Assembly: GCA_023091665.1 (NCBI GenBank)
Contig: JALJCQ010000043.1
Location: 1-64,000, forward strand
Direction: 5' to 3'
Source of the DNA: Pythium myriotylum
Taxonomy: Eukaryota; Oomycota; Peronosporomycetes; Pythiales; Pythiaceae
DNA: 64,000 nt
Shown here: positions 8,407 to 22,263 of the stretch, in pieces
Position numbering within the stretch: position 1 is the stretch's first letter
Layout of the letters: each line of letters begins with the position of its first letter
The notes under the pieces: generated by a model
Database searches by the model: none
Seen by the model: the letters and a program-made list of their open reading frames with translations, nothing else
Told to the model about the DNA's origin: nothing
Made by a program: the position numbers and the translations under genes

Positions 8407-9307
8407 CTGGTATCGGCCTATCTGTGTGTCCTTGCATCTGTTCTGACATGGATGCTGAGGTCGAGATGGACCCGCGCTGGATCTGGCTACTCCTGGCATT
8501 GGGTAGTTGGGCAATGCGATCGCACGAAGCCGGCCCGACATGACTTGGCAAGTTCTCTCTGCGCATGGATCGGTTGCCAGACTAATCGGAGTTTGGCTTG
8601 GTTGGCTCGCGGGGAGGGTATGAAGCGTGCCGAGAAGGCCGCGCTGACTACCACCACCTCCTGGTGGTGATCTGGTCGCGCATCTCCTAACCACCCCAAG
8701 CTCCATTGGCGTGAGATGGGGAACATCGTTGGCCGGAGGAATGGAGGAGGGATGGAGGGCGAAGACACCGAGACACCGAGACACCGAGACACCGAGACAC
8801 CGAGACACCGAGACACCGAGACACGGAGGCACGGAGGGCGACCGGGGGCCGCGTTGTGCTCGGCTCCGATGGATGTGGAGCAGCCGCGATAACCAAGTCC
8901 ATGGCGGCGTTGGAGCGAAGTGTTTGTTTGTTTGTTTGTTTGTTTGCTCGCTCATTCGTCTCTTTGTTTGCCTGGTGTTCTTGGCTCTTGGTTCTTGCCC
9001 TTGGTTCTTGTGTCCTGGGGTAGCACCCAGCAGAAAGAAGCGAGGCTCTTGCGCACGTGCACGCGTGCACACTTGCACACTTGCACACTTGCACACTTGC
9101 ACTCAGCATCATGCGACGTGAACGTGAACGTATGGAGTAGGGAGTGGGAGTAGGAGTAGGGAGTAAGGAGTAGGGAGTAGGAGTAGGGAGGTGTGTCCAC
9201 GAAGGACCCCAACAGTGTTGCGCATAGCGCGAAAGGCATGTGGTGTGGGTGTGCGTTGTTGTCATGTGTGGTATGCGGTGCGTGGTGGGACGCAAAACGC
9301 ACAAAAG

Positions 9308-9379
9308 TATCAATGGAGGGGATCGAACCCTCGATCTGAGCGTGTTAAGCTCACGTCCTAACCACTAGACGACACTGAC
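9308..9379 (-). tRNA. tRNA-Val(AAC), copy 2, one base short
   Basis: 72 nt: one A is missing at the anticodon-stem/variable-loop junction, leaving a 4-nt variable loop (GATC). All stems still pair. It lies at the start of an indel-rich patch, so an assembly error is possible. Confidence 0.85.
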
Positions 9380-9711
9380 ACTTGACCACCTCCACACCAC
9401 AAAATCATACCAACGCCCACATACCAACAACTACGACGACCACACACACACAAGCACCATACGCACCACAGATACACACCATCCTACCCACACACTCCAT
9501 CTACGCGTACACACCTCTCGCCACTCAGACCACCACAACACCGACTTCCACCTTCTATCACACACAACGCAGCAGCCCAGCGCTCGCCATCTTCGCCACA
9601 CTCCACGCATCTTCCAATGAACACTTTGGCCCGCAACGAGCGACGGAGACTTGTCGACGGTCGTCCCTTGCGTCAACCACGCAGATGGGATGTCCACACG
9701 GCAAAAGGAAA

Positions 9712-9792
9712 CGACAGCTGTGAGATTTGAACTCACGCGGGTTGCCCCAGTAGATTTCTAGTCTACCGCCTTAACCACTCGGCCAAGCTGTC
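9712..9792 (-). tRNA. tRNA-Ser(AGA), copy 3
   Basis: Identical to copy 1, although its flanks carry many one-base indels. CT tract 10043-10134, with a TTCT interruption near its right end. Confidence 0.96.
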
Positions 9793-10040
9793 TCGCTAGA
9801 CTTGCAAACATCTACCCACCCGACACCACATCGGACACCACTTCGAATACCACCAACCACACACGCCCTACACCCCGCACATAACGCAGACCCCATGCCC
9901 ACACACCGCTCCCGCCATCTATGTGTCCGTGCCTGCCCTGCCTCCTTGCTATCAAGTGACGACAAGGTCCCATCACCATCCGCATATATACACTTGTACA
10001 TATACATGCCGCGTGCACACAGTGCGTGGATCATTACGCG

Positions 10041-10133
<93 letters not shown>

Positions 10134-11022
10134 TGCTGGTATCGGCCTATCTGTGTGTCCTTGCATCTGTTCTGACATGGATGCTGAGGTCGAGATGGAC
10201 CGCGCTGGATCTGGCTACTCCTGGCATTGGGTAGTTGGGCAATGCGATCGCACGAAGCCGGCCCGACATGACTTGGCAAGTTCTCTCTGCGCATGGATCG
10301 GTTGCCAGACTAATCGGAGTTTGGCTTGGTTGGCTCGCGGGGAGGGTATGAAGCGTGCCGAGAAGGCTCGCGCTGACTACCACCACCTCCTGGTGGTGAT
10401 CTGGTCGCGCATCTCCTAACCACCCCAAGCTCCATTGGCGTGAGATGGGGGAACATCGTTGGCCGGAGGAATGGAGGGAGGGATGGAGGGCGAAGACACC
10501 GAGACACCGAGACACCGAGACACCGAGACACCGAGACACGGAGGCACGGAGGGCGACCGGGGGCCGCGTTGTGCTCGGCTCCGATGGATGTGGAGCAGCC
10601 GCGATAACCAAGTCCATGGCGGCGTTGAGCGAAGTGTTTGTTTGTTTGTTTGTTTGTTTGCTCGCTCATTCGTCTCTTTGTTTGCCTGGTGTTCTTGGCT
10701 CTTGGTTCTTGGCCCTTGGTTCTTGTGTTCCTGGGGTAGCACCCAGCAGAAAGAAGCGAGGCTCTTGCGCACGTGCACGCGTGCACGCTTGCACACTTGC
10801 ACACTTGCACACTTGCACTCAGCATCATGCGACGTGAACGTGAACGTATGGAGTAGGGAGTGGGAGTAGGAGTAGGGAGTAAGGAGTAGGGAGTAGGAGT
10901 AGGGAGGTGTGTCCACGAAGGACCCCAACAGTGTTGCGCATAGCGCGAAAGGCATGTGGTGTGGGTGTGCGTTGTTGTCATGTGTGTATGCGGTGCGTGG
11001 TGGGACGCAAAACGCACAAAAG

Positions 11023-11095
11023 TATCAATGGAGGGGATCGAACCCTCGATCTTGAGCGTGTTAAGCTCACGTCCTAACCACTAGACGACACTGAC
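11023..11095 (-). tRNA. tRNA-Val(AAC), copy 3
   Basis: Full 73-nt consensus. The minisatellite of its unit is short (10497-10538). Confidence 0.96.
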
Positions 11096-11432
11096 ACTTG
11101 ACCACCTCCACACCACAAAATCATACCAACGCCCCACATACCAACAACTACCGACGACCACACACACACAAGCACCATACGCACCACAGATACACACCAT
11201 CCTACCCACACTCCATCCTACTCACGCGTACACACCTCTCGCCACTCAGACCACCACAACACCGACTTCCACCTTCTATCACACACAACGCAGCAGCCCA
11301 GCGCCTCGCCATCTTCGCCACACTCCACGCATCTTCCAATGAACACTTTGGCCCGCAACGAGCGACGGAGACTTGTCGACGGTCGTCCTTGCGTCAACCA
11401 CGCAGATGGGATGTCCACACGGCAAAAGGAAA

Positions 11433-11513
11433 CGACAGCTGTGAGATTTGAACTCACGCGGGTTGCCCCAGTAGATTTCTAGTCTACCGCCTTAACCACT
11501 CGGCCAAGCTGTC
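11433..11513 (-). tRNA. tRNA-Ser(AGA), copy 4
   Basis: Identical to copy 1. CT tract 11762-11813 (26 CT). Confidence 0.97.
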
Positions 11514-11758
11514 TCGCTAGACTTGCAAACATCTACCCACCCGACACCACAATCGGACACCACTTCGAATACCACCAACCACACACGCCCTACACCCGCC
11601 ACATAACGCAGACCCCATGCCCACACACCGCTCCCGCCATCTATGTGTCGTGCCTGCCCTGCCTCCTTGCTATCAGTGACGACAAGGTCCCATCACCATC
11701 CGCATATATACACTTGTACATATACATGCCGCGTGCACACAGTGCGTGGATCATTACG

Positions 11759-11815
<57 letters not shown>

Positions 11816-12735
11816 CTGGTATCGGCCTATCTGTGTGTCCTTGCATCTGTTCTGACATGGATGCTGAGGTCGAGATGGACCCGCGCTGGATCTGGCTACT
11901 CCTGGCATTGGGTAGTTGGGCAATGCGATCGCACGAAGCCGGCCCGACATGACTTGGCAAGTTCTCTCTGCGCATGGATCGGTTGCCAGACTAATCGGAG
12001 TTTGGCTTGGTTGGCTCGCGGGGAGGGTATGAAGCGTGCCGAGAAGGCCGCGCTGACTACCACCACCTCCTGGTGGTGATCTGGTCGCGCATCTCCTAAC
12101 CACCCCAAGCTCCATTGGCGTGAGATGGGGGAACATCGTTGGCCGGAGGAATGGAGGGAGGGATGGAGGCGAAGACACCGAGACACCGAGACACCGAGAC
12201 ACCGAGACACCGAGACACCGAGACACCGAGACACCGAGACACGGAGGCACGGAGGGCGACCGGGGGCCGCGTTGTGCTCGGCTCCGATGGATGTGGAGCA
12301 GCCGCGATAACCAAGTCCATGGCGGCGTTGGAGCGAAGTGTTTGTTTGTTTGTTTGTTTGTTTGCTCGCTCATTCGTCTCTTTGTTTGCCTGGTGTTCTT
12401 GGCTCTTGGTTCTTGGCCCTTGGTTCTTGTGTTCCTGGGGTAGCACCCAGCAGAAAGAAGCGAGGCTCTTGCGCACGTGCACGCGTGCACGCTTGCACAC
12501 TTGCACACTTGCACACTTGCACACTTGCACTCAGCATCATGCGACGTGAACGTGAACGTATGGAGTAGGGAGTGGGAGTAGGAGTAGGGAGTAAGGAGTA
12601 GGGAGTAGGAGTAGGGAGGTGTGTCCACGAAGGACCCCAACAGTGTTGCGCATAGCGCGAAAGGCATGTGGTGTGGGTGTGCGTTGTTGTCATGTGTGGT
12701 ATGCGGTGCGTGGTGGGACGCAAAACGCACAAAAG

Positions 12736-12808
12736 TATCAATGGAGGGGATCGAACCCTCGATCTTGAGCGTGTTAAGCTCACGTCCTAACCACTAGACG
12801 ACACTGAC
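12736..12808 (-). tRNA. tRNA-Val(AAC), copy 4
   Basis: Consensus sequence. 3' flank has the common CGCAC variant. Confidence 0.97.
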
Positions 12809-13143
12809 ACTTGACCACCTCCACACCACAAAATCATACCAACGCCCACATACCAACAACTACGACGACCACACACACACAAGCACCATACGCACCACAG
12901 ATACACACCATCCTACCCACACACTCCATCTACTCACGCGTACACACCTCTCGCCACTCAGACCACCACAACACCGACTTCCACCTTCTATCACACACAA
13001 CGCAGCAGCCCAGCGCTCGCCATCTTCGCCACACTCCACGCATCTTCCAATGAACACTTTGGCCCGCAACGAGCGACGGAGACTTGTCGACGGTCGTCCT
13101 TGCGTCAACCACGCAGATGGGATGTCCACACGGCAAAAGGAAA

Positions 13144-13224
13144 CGACAGCTGTGAGATTTGAACTCACGCGGGTTGCCCCAGTAGATTTCTAGTCTACCG
13201 CCTTAACCACTCGGCCAAGCTGTC
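13144..13224 (-). tRNA. tRNA-Ser(AGA), copy 5
   Basis: Identical to copy 1. CT tract 13473-13547, broken by one CCT. Confidence 0.97.
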
Positions 13225-13476
13225 TCGCTAGACTTGCAAACATCTACCCACCCGACACCACATCGGACACCACTTCGAATACCACCAACCACACACGCCC
13301 TACACCCCGCCACATAACGCAGACCCCATGCCCACACACCGCTCCCGCCATCTATGTGTCGTGCCTGCCCTGCCTCCTTGCTATCAGTGACGACAAGGTC
13401 CCATCACCATCCGCATATATACACTTGTACATATACATGCCGCGTGCACACAGTGCGTGGATCATTACGCGCCTCT

Positions 13477-13549
<73 letters not shown>

Positions 13550-14463
13550 CTGGTATCGGCCTATCTGTGTGTCCTTGCATCTGTTCTGACATGGATGCTG
13601 AGGTCGAGATGGACCCGCGCTGGATCTGGCTACTCCTGGCATTGGGTAGTTGGGCAATGCGATCGCACGAAGCCGGCCCGACATGACTTGGCAAGTTCTC
13701 TCTGCGCATGGATCGGTTGCCCAGACTAATCGGAGTTTGGCTTGGTTGGCTCGCGGGGAGGGTATGAAGCGTGCCGAGAAGGCCGCGCTGACTACCACCA
13801 CCTCCTGGTGGTGATCTGGTCGCGCATCTCCTAACCACCCCAAGCTCCATTGGCGTGAGATGGGGGAACATCGTTGGCCGGAGGAATGGAGGGAGGGATG
13901 GAGGGCGAAGACACCGAGACACCGAGACACCGAGACACCGAGACACCGAGACACCGAGACACCGAGACACCGAGACACGGAGGCACGGAGGGCGACCGGG
14001 GGCCGCGTTGTGCTCGGCTCCGATGGATGTGGAGCAGCCGCGATAACCAAGTCCATGGCGGCGTTGGAGCGAAGTGTTTGTTTGTTTGTTTGTTTGTTTG
14101 CTCGCTCATTCGTCTCTTTGTTTGCCTGGTGTTCTTGGCTCTTGGTTCTTGGCCCTTGGTTCTTGTGTTCCTGGGGTAGCACCCAGCAGAAAGAAGCGAG
14201 GCTCTTGCGCACGTGCACGCGTGCACACTTGCACACTTGCACACTTGCACACTTGCACTCAGCATCATGCGACGTGAACGTGAACGTATGGAGTAGGGAG
14301 TGGGAGTAGGAGTAGGGAGTAAGGAGTAGGGAGTAGGAGTAGGGAGGTGTGTCCACGAAGGACCCCAACAGTGTTGCGCATAGCGCGAAAGGCATGTGGT
14401 GTGGGTGTGCGTTGTTGTCATGTGTGGTATGCGGTGCGTGGTGGGACGCAAAACGCACAAAAG

Positions 14464-14536
14464 TATCAATGGAGGGGATCGAACCCTCGATCTTGAGCGT
14501 GTTAAGCTCACGTCCTAACCACTAGACGACACTGAC
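14464..14536 (-). tRNA. tRNA-Val(AAC), copy 5
   Basis: Consensus sequence, CGCAC 3' flank. Confidence 0.97.
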
Positions 14537-14871
14537 ACTTGACCACCTCCACACCACAAAATCATACCAACGCCCACATACCAACAACTACGACGACCAC
14601 ACACACACAAGCACCATACGCACCACAGATACACACCATCCTACCCACACACTCCATCTACTCACGCGTACACACCTCTCGCCACTCAGACCACCACAAC
14701 ACCGACTTCCACCTTCTATCACACACAACGCAGCAGCCCAGCGCTCGCCATCTTCGCCACACTCCACGCATCTTCCAATGAACACTTTGGCCCGCAACGA
14801 GCGACGGAGACTTGTCGACGGTCGTCCTTGCGTCAACCACGCAGATGGGATGTCCACACGGCAAAAGGAAA

Positions 14872-14952
14872 CGACAGCTGTGAGATTTGAACTCACGCGG
14901 GTTGCCCCAGTAGATTTCTAGTCTACCGCCTTAACCACTCGGCCAAGCTGTC
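14872..14952 (-). tRNA. tRNA-Ser(AGA), copy 6
   Basis: Identical to copy 1. CT tract 15201-15290 (45 CT). Confidence 0.97.
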
Positions 14953-15197
14953 TCGCTAGACTTGCAAACATCTACCCACCCGACACCACATCGGACACCA
15001 CTTCGAATACCACCAACCACACACGCCCTACACCCCGCCACATAACGCAGACCCCATGCCCACACACCGCTCCCGCCATCTATGTGTCGTGCCTGCCCTG
15101 CCTCCTTGCTATCAGTGACGACAAGGTCCCATCACCATCCGCATATATACACTTGTACATATACATGCCGCGTGCACACAGTGCGTGGATCATTACG

Positions 15198-15292
<95 letters not shown>

Positions 15293-16196
15293 CTGGTATC
15301 GGCCTATCTGTGTGTCCTTGCATCTGTTCTGACATGGATGCTGAGGTCGAGATGGACCCGCGCTGGATCTGGCTACTCCTGGCATTGGGTAGTTGGGCAA
15401 TGCGATCGCACGAAGCCGGCCCGACATGACTTGGCAAGTTCTCTCTGCGCATGGATCGGTTGCCAGACTAATCGGAGTTTGGCTTGGTTGGCTCGCGGGG
15501 AGGGTATGAAGCGTGCCGAGAAGGCCGCGCTGACTACCACCACCTCCTGGTGGTGATCTGGTCGCGCATCTCCTAACCACCCCAAGCTCCATTGGCGTGA
15601 GATGGGGGAACATCGTTGGCCGGAGGAATGGAGGGAGGGATGGAGGGCGAAGACACCGAGACACCGAGACACCGAGACACCGAGACACCGAGACACCGAG
15701 ACACCGAGACACGGAGGCACGGAGGGCGACCGGGGGCCGCGTTGTGCTCGGCTCCGATGGATGTGGAGCAGCCGCGATAACCAAGTCCATGGCGGCGTTG
15801 GAGCGAAGTGTTTGTTTGTTTGTTTGTTTGTTTGCTCGCTCATTCGTCTCTTTGTTTGCCTGGTGTTCTTGGCTCTTGGTTCTTGGCCCTTGGTTCTTGT
15901 GTTCCTGGGGTAGCACCCAGCAGAAAGAAGCGAGGCTCTTGCGCACGTGCACGCGTGCACGCTTGCACACTTGCACACTTGCACACTTGCACTCAGCATC
16001 ATGCGACGTGAACGTGAACGTATGGAGTAGGGAGTGGGAGTAGGAGTAGGGAGTAAGGAGTAGGGAGTAGGAGTAGGGAGGTGTGTCCACGAGGACCCCA
16101 ACAGTGTTGCGCATAGCGCGAAAGGCATGTGGTGTGGGTGTGCGTTGTTGTCATGTGTGGTATGCGGTGCGTGGTGGGACGCAAAACGCACAAAAG

Positions 16197-16269
16197 TATC
16201 AATGGAGGGGATCGAACCCTCGATCTTGAGCGTGTTAAGCTCACGTCCTAACCACTAGACGACACTGAA
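16197..16269 (-). tRNA. tRNA-Val(AAC), copy 6, first base altered
   Basis: The plus strand reads CACTGAACTTG where other copies read CACTGACACTTG. The G at tRNA position 1 is lost and the base in its place is T, so the terminal acceptor pair fails. It lies in the second indel-rich patch; assembly error is as likely as mutation. Confidence 0.8.
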
Positions 16270-16608
16270 CTTGACCACCTCCACACCACAAAATCATTAC
16301 CAACGCCCACATACCAACAACTACGACGACCACACACACACAAGCACCATACGCACCACAGATACACACCATCCTACCCACACACTCCATCTACTCACGC
16401 GTACACACCTCTCGCCACTCCAGACCACCACAACACCGTGACTTCCACCTTCTATCACACACAACGCAGCAGCCCAGCGCTCGCCATCTTCGCCACACTC
16501 CACGCATCTTCCAATGAACACTTGGGCCCGCAACGAGCGACGGAGACTTGTCGACGGTCGTCCTTGCGTCACACCACGCAGATGGGATGTCCACACGGCA
16601 AAAGGAAA

Positions 16609-16689
16609 CGACAGCTGTGAGATTTGAACTCACGCGGGTTGCCCCAGTAGATTTCTAGTCTACCGCCTTAACCACTCGGCCAAGCTGTC
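16609..16689 (-). tRNA. tRNA-Ser(AGA), copy 7
   Basis: Identical to copy 1 despite indels on both sides. CT tract 16939-17051, with three CCT interruptions. Confidence 0.96.
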
Positions 16690-16961
16690 TCGCTAGACTT
16701 GCAAACATCTACCCACCCGACACCACATCGGACACCACTTCGAATACCACCAACCACACACGCCCTACACCCCGCCACATAACGCAGACCCCATGCCCAC
16801 AACACCGCTCCCGCCATCTATGTGTCGTGCCTGCCCTGCCTCCTTGCTATCAGTGACGACAAGGTCCCATCACCATCCGCATATATACACTTGTACATAT
16901 ACATGCCGCGTGCACACAGTGCGTGGATCATTACGCGCCTCTCTCTCTCTCTCTCTCTCTC

Positions 16962-17051
<90 letters not shown>

Positions 17052-17963
17052 TGCTGGTATCGGCCTATCTGTGTGTCCTTGCATCTGTTCTGACATGGAT
17101 GCTGAGGTCGAGATGGACCCGCGCTGGATCTGGCTACTCCTGGCATTGGGTAGTTGGGCAATGCGATCGCACGAAGCCGGCCCGACATGACTTGGCAAGT
17201 TCTCTCTGCGCATGGATCGGTTGCCAGACTAATCGGAGTTTGGCTTGGTTGGCTCGCGGGGAGGGTATGAAGCGTGCCGAGAAGGCCGCGCTGACTACCA
17301 CCCACCTCCTGGTGGTGATCTGGTCGCGCATCTCCTAACCACCCCAAGCTCCATTGGCGTGAGATGGGGGGAACATCGTTGGCCGGAGGAATGGAGGGAG
17401 GGATGGAGGGCGAAGACACCGAGACAACCGAGACACCGAGACACCGAGACACCGAGACACGAGACACCGAGGACACGGAGGCACGGAGGGCGACCGGGGG
17501 CCGCGTTGTGCTCGGCTCCGATGGATGTGGAGCAGCCCGCGATCAACCAAGTCCATGGCGGCGTTGGAGCGAAGTGTTTGTTTGTTTGTTTGTTTGTTTG
17601 CTCGCTCATTCGTCTCTTTGTTTGCCTGGTGTTCTTGGCTCTTGGTTCTTGGCCCTTGGTTCTTGTGTTCCTGGGGTAGCACCCAGCAGAAAGAAGCGAG
17701 GCTCTTGCGCACGTGCACGCGTGCACGCTTGCACACTTGCACACTTGCACACTTGCACTCAGCATCATGCGACGTGAACGTGAACGTATGGAGTAGGGAG
17801 TGGGAGTAGGAGTAGGGAGTAAGGAGTAGGGAGTAGGAGTAGGGAGGTGTGTCCACGAAGGACCCCAACAGTGTTGCGCATAGCGCGAAAGGCATGTGGT
17901 GTGGGTGTGCGTTGTTGTCATGTGTGGTATGCGGTGCGTGGTGGGACGCAAAACGCACAAAAG

Positions 17964-18036
17964 TATCAATGGAGGGGATCGAACCCTCGATCTTGAGCGT
18001 GTTAAGCTCACGTCCTAACCACTAGACGACACTGAC
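17964..18036 (-). tRNA. tRNA-Val(AAC), copy 7
   Basis: Consensus sequence, CGCAC 3' flank. Its unit's minisatellite has irregular words. Confidence 0.97.
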
Positions 18037-18371
18037 ACTTGACCACCTCCACACCACAAAATCATACCAACGCCCACATACCAACAACTACGACGACCAC
18101 ACACACACAAGCACCATACGCACCACAGATACACACCATCCTACCCACACACTCCATCTACTCACGCGTACACACCTCTCGCCACTCAGACCACCACAAC
18201 ACCGACTTCCACCTTCTATCACACACAACGCAGCAGCCCAGCGCTCGCCATCTTCGCCACACTCCACGCATCTTCCAATGAACACTTTGGCCCGCAACGA
18301 GCGACGGAGACTTGTCGACGGTCGTCCTTGCGTCAACCACGCAGATGGGATGTCCACACGGCAAAAGGAAA

Positions 18372-18452
18372 CGACAGCTGTGAGATTTGAACTCACGCGG
18401 GTTGCCCCAGTAGATTTCTAGTCTACCGCCTTAACCACTCGGCCAAGCTGTC
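18372..18452 (-). tRNA. tRNA-Ser(AGA), copy 8
   Basis: Identical to copy 1. CT tract 18701-18806 (53 CT), among the longest; this unit, at 1797 bp, is the longest seen. Confidence 0.97.
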
Positions 18453-18697
18453 TCGCTAGACTTGCAAACATCTACCCACCCGACACCACATCGGACACCA
18501 CTTCGAATACCACCAACCACACACGCCCTACACCCCGCCACATAACGCAGACCCCATGCCCACACACCGCTCCCGCCATCTATGTGTCGTGCCTGCCCTG
18601 CCTCCTTGCTATCAGTGACGACAAGGTCCCATCACCATCCGCATATATACACTTGTACATATACATGCCGCGTGCACACAGTGCGTGGATCATTACG

Positions 18698-18808
<111 letters not shown>

Positions 18809-19760
18809 CTGGTATCGGCCTATCTGTGTGTCCTTGCATCTGTTCTGACATGGATGCTGAGGTCGAGATGGACCCGCGCTGGATCTGGCTACTCCTGGCA
18901 TTGGGTAGTTGGGCAATGCGATCGCACGAAGCCGGCCCGACATGACTTGGCAAGTTCTCTCTGCGCATGGATCGGTTGCCAGACTAATCGGAGTTTGGCT
19001 TGGTTGGCTCGCGGGGAGGGTATGAAGCGTGCCGAGAAGGCCGCGCTGACTACCACCACCTCCTGGTGGTGATCTGGTCGCGCATCTCCTAACCACCCCA
19101 AGCTCCATTGGCGTGAGATGGGGGAACATCGTTGGCCGGAGGAATGGAGGGAGGGATGGAGGGCGAAGACACCGAGACACCGAGACACCGAGACACCGAG
19201 ACACCGAGACACCGAGACACCGAGACACCGAGACACCGAGACACCGAGACACCGAGACACCGAGACACGGAGGCACGGAGGGCGACCGGGGGCCGCGTTG
19301 TGCTCGGCTCCGATGGATGTGGAGCAGCCGCGATAACCAAGTCCATGGCGGCGTTGGAGCGAAGTGTTTGTTTGTTTGTTTGTTTGTTTGCTCGCTCATT
19401 CGTCTATTTGTTTGCCTGGTGTTCTTGGCTCTTGGTTCTTGGCCCTTGGTTCTTGTGTTCCTGGGTAGCACCCAGCAGAAAGAAGCGAGGCTCTTGCGCA
19501 CGTGCACGCGTGCACACTTGCACACTTGCACACTTGCACACTTGCACACTTGCACTCAGCATCATGCGACGTGAACGTGAACGTATGGAGTAGGGAGTGG
19601 GAGTAGGAGTAGGGAGTAAGGAGTAGGGAGTAGGAGTAGGGAGGTGTGTCCACGAAGGACCCCAACAGTGTTGCGCATAGCGCGAAAGGCATGTGGTGTG
19701 GGTGTGCGTTGTTGTCATGTGTGGTATGCGGTGCGTGGTGGGACGCAAAACGCACAAAAG

Positions 19761-19833
19761 TATCAATGGAGGGGATCGAACCCTCGATCTTGAGCGTGTT
19801 AAGCTCACGTCCTAACCACTAGACGACACTGAC
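19761..19833 (-). tRNA. tRNA-Val(AAC), copy 8
   Basis: Consensus sequence. First unit from the left with GTCTATTTG in place of GTCTCTTTG after the TTTG run. Confidence 0.97.
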
Positions 19834-20168
19834 ACTTGACCACCTCCACACCACAAAATCATACCAACGCCCACATACCAACAACTACGACGACCACACA
19901 CACACAAGCACCATACGCACCACAGATACACACCATCCTACCCACACACTCCATCTACTCACGCGTACACACCTCTCGCCACTCAGACCACCACAACACC
20001 GACTTCCACCTTCTATCACACACAACGCAGCAGCCCAGCGCTCGCCATCTTCGCCACACTCCACGCATCTTCCAATGAACACTTTGGCCCGCAACGAGCG
20101 ACGGAGACTTGTCGACGGTCGTCCTTGCGTCAACCACGCAGATGGGATGTCCACACGGCAAAAGGAAA

Positions 20169-20249
20169 CGACAGCTGTGAGATTTGAACTCACGCGGGTT
20201 GCCCCAGTAGATTTCTAGTCTACCGCCTTAACCACTCGGCCAAGCTGTC
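20169..20249 (-). tRNA. tRNA-Ser(AGA), copy 9
   Basis: Identical to copy 1. CT tract 20498-20541 (22 CT). Confidence 0.97.
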
Positions 20250-20494
20250 TCGCTAGACTTGCAAACATCTACCCACCCGACACCACATCGGACACCACTT
20301 CGAATACCACCAACCACACACGCCCTACACCCCGCCACATAACGCAGACCCCATGCCCACACACCGCTCCCGCCATCTATGTGTCGTGCCTGCCCTGCCT
20401 CCTTGCTATCAGTGACGACAAGGTCCCATCACCATCCGCATATATACACTTGTACATATACATGCCGCGTGCACACAGTGCGTGGATCATTACG

Positions 20495-20543
<49 letters not shown>

Positions 20544-21484
20544 CTGGTATCGGCCTATCTGTGTGTCCTTGCATCTGTTCTGACATGGATGCTGAGGTCG
20601 AGATGGACCCGCGCTGGATCTGGCTACTCCTGGCATTGGGTAGTTGGGCAATGCGATCGCACGAAGCCGGCCCGACATGACTTGGCAAGTTCTCTCTGCG
20701 CATGGATCGGTTGCCAGACTAATCGGAGTTTGGCTTGGTTGGCTCGCGGGGAGGGTATGAAGCGTGCCGAGAAGGCCGCGCTGACTACCACCACCTCCTG
20801 GTGGTGATCTGGTCGCGCATCTCCTAACCACCCCAAGCTCCATTGGCGTGAGATGGGGGAACATCGTTGGCCGGAGGAATGGAGGGAGGGATGGAGGGCG
20901 AAGACACCGAGACACCGAGACACCGAGACACCGAGACACCGAGACACCGAGACACCGAGACACCGAGACACCGAGACACCGAGACACCGAGACACGGAGG
21001 CACGGAGGGCGACCGGGGGCCGCGTTGTGCTCGGCTCCGATGGATGTGGAGCAGCCGCGATAACCAAGTCCATGGCGGCGTTGGAGCGAAGTGTTTGTTT
21101 GTTTGTTTGTTTGTTTGTTTGCTCGCTCATTCGTCTCTTTGTTTGCCTGGTGTTCTTGGCTCTTGGTTCTTGGCCCTTGGTTCTTGTGTTCCTGGGGTAG
21201 CACCCAGCAGAAAGAAGCGAGGCTCTTGCGCACGTGCACGCGTGCACACTTGCACACTTGCACACTTGCACACTTGCACTCAGCATCATGCGACGTGAAC
21301 GTGAACGTATGGAGTAGGGAGTGGGAGTAGGAGTAGGGAGTAAGGAGTAGGGAGTAGGAGTAGGGAGGTGTGTCCACGAAGGACCCCAACAGTGTTGCGC
21401 ATAGCGCGAAAGGCATGTGGTGTGGGTGTGCGTTGTTGTCATGTGTGGTATGCGGTGCGTGGTGGGACGCAAAACGCACAAAAG

Positions 21485-21557
21485 TATCAATGGAGGGGAT
21501 CGAACCCTCGATCTTGAGCGTGTTAAGCTCACGTCCTAACCACTAGACGACACTGAC
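21485..21557 (-). tRNA. tRNA-Val(AAC), copy 9
   Basis: Consensus sequence. Reverts to the GTCTCTTTG variant, with CGCAC 3' flank. Confidence 0.97.
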
Positions 21558-21892
21558 ACTTGACCACCTCCACACCACAAAATCATACCAACGCCCACAT
21601 ACCAACAACTACGACGACCACACACACACAAGCACCATACGCACCACAGATACACACCATCCTACCCACACACTCCATCTACTCACGCGTACACACCTCT
21701 CGCCACTCAGACCACCACAACACCGACTTCCACCTTCTATCACACACAACGCAGCAGCCCAGCGCTCGCCATCTTCGCCACACTCCACGCATCTTCCAAT
21801 GAACACTTTGGCCCGCAACGAGCGACGGAGACTTGTCGACGGTCGTCCTTGCGTCAACCACGCAGATGGGATGTCCACACGGCAAAAGGAAA

Positions 21893-21973
21893 CGACAGCT
21901 GTGAGATTTGAACTCACGCGGGTTGCCCCAGTAGATTTCTAGTCTACCGCCTTAACCACTCGGCCAAGCTGTC
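21893..21973 (-). tRNA. tRNA-Ser(AGA), copy 10
   Basis: Identical to copy 1. CT tract 22222-22261 (20 CT). Confidence 0.97.
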
Positions 21974-22218
21974 TCGCTAGACTTGCAAACATCTACCCAC
22001 CCGACACCACATCGGACACCACTTCGAATACCACCAACCACACACGCCCTACACCCCGCCACATAACGCAGACCCCATGCCCACACACCGCTCCCGCCAT
22101 CTATGTGTCGTGCCTGCCCTGCCTCCTTGCTATCAGTGACGACAAGGTCCCATCACCATCCGCATATATACACTTGTACATATACATGCCGCGTGCACAC
22201 AGTGCGTGGATCATTACG

Positions 22219-22263
<45 letters not shown>

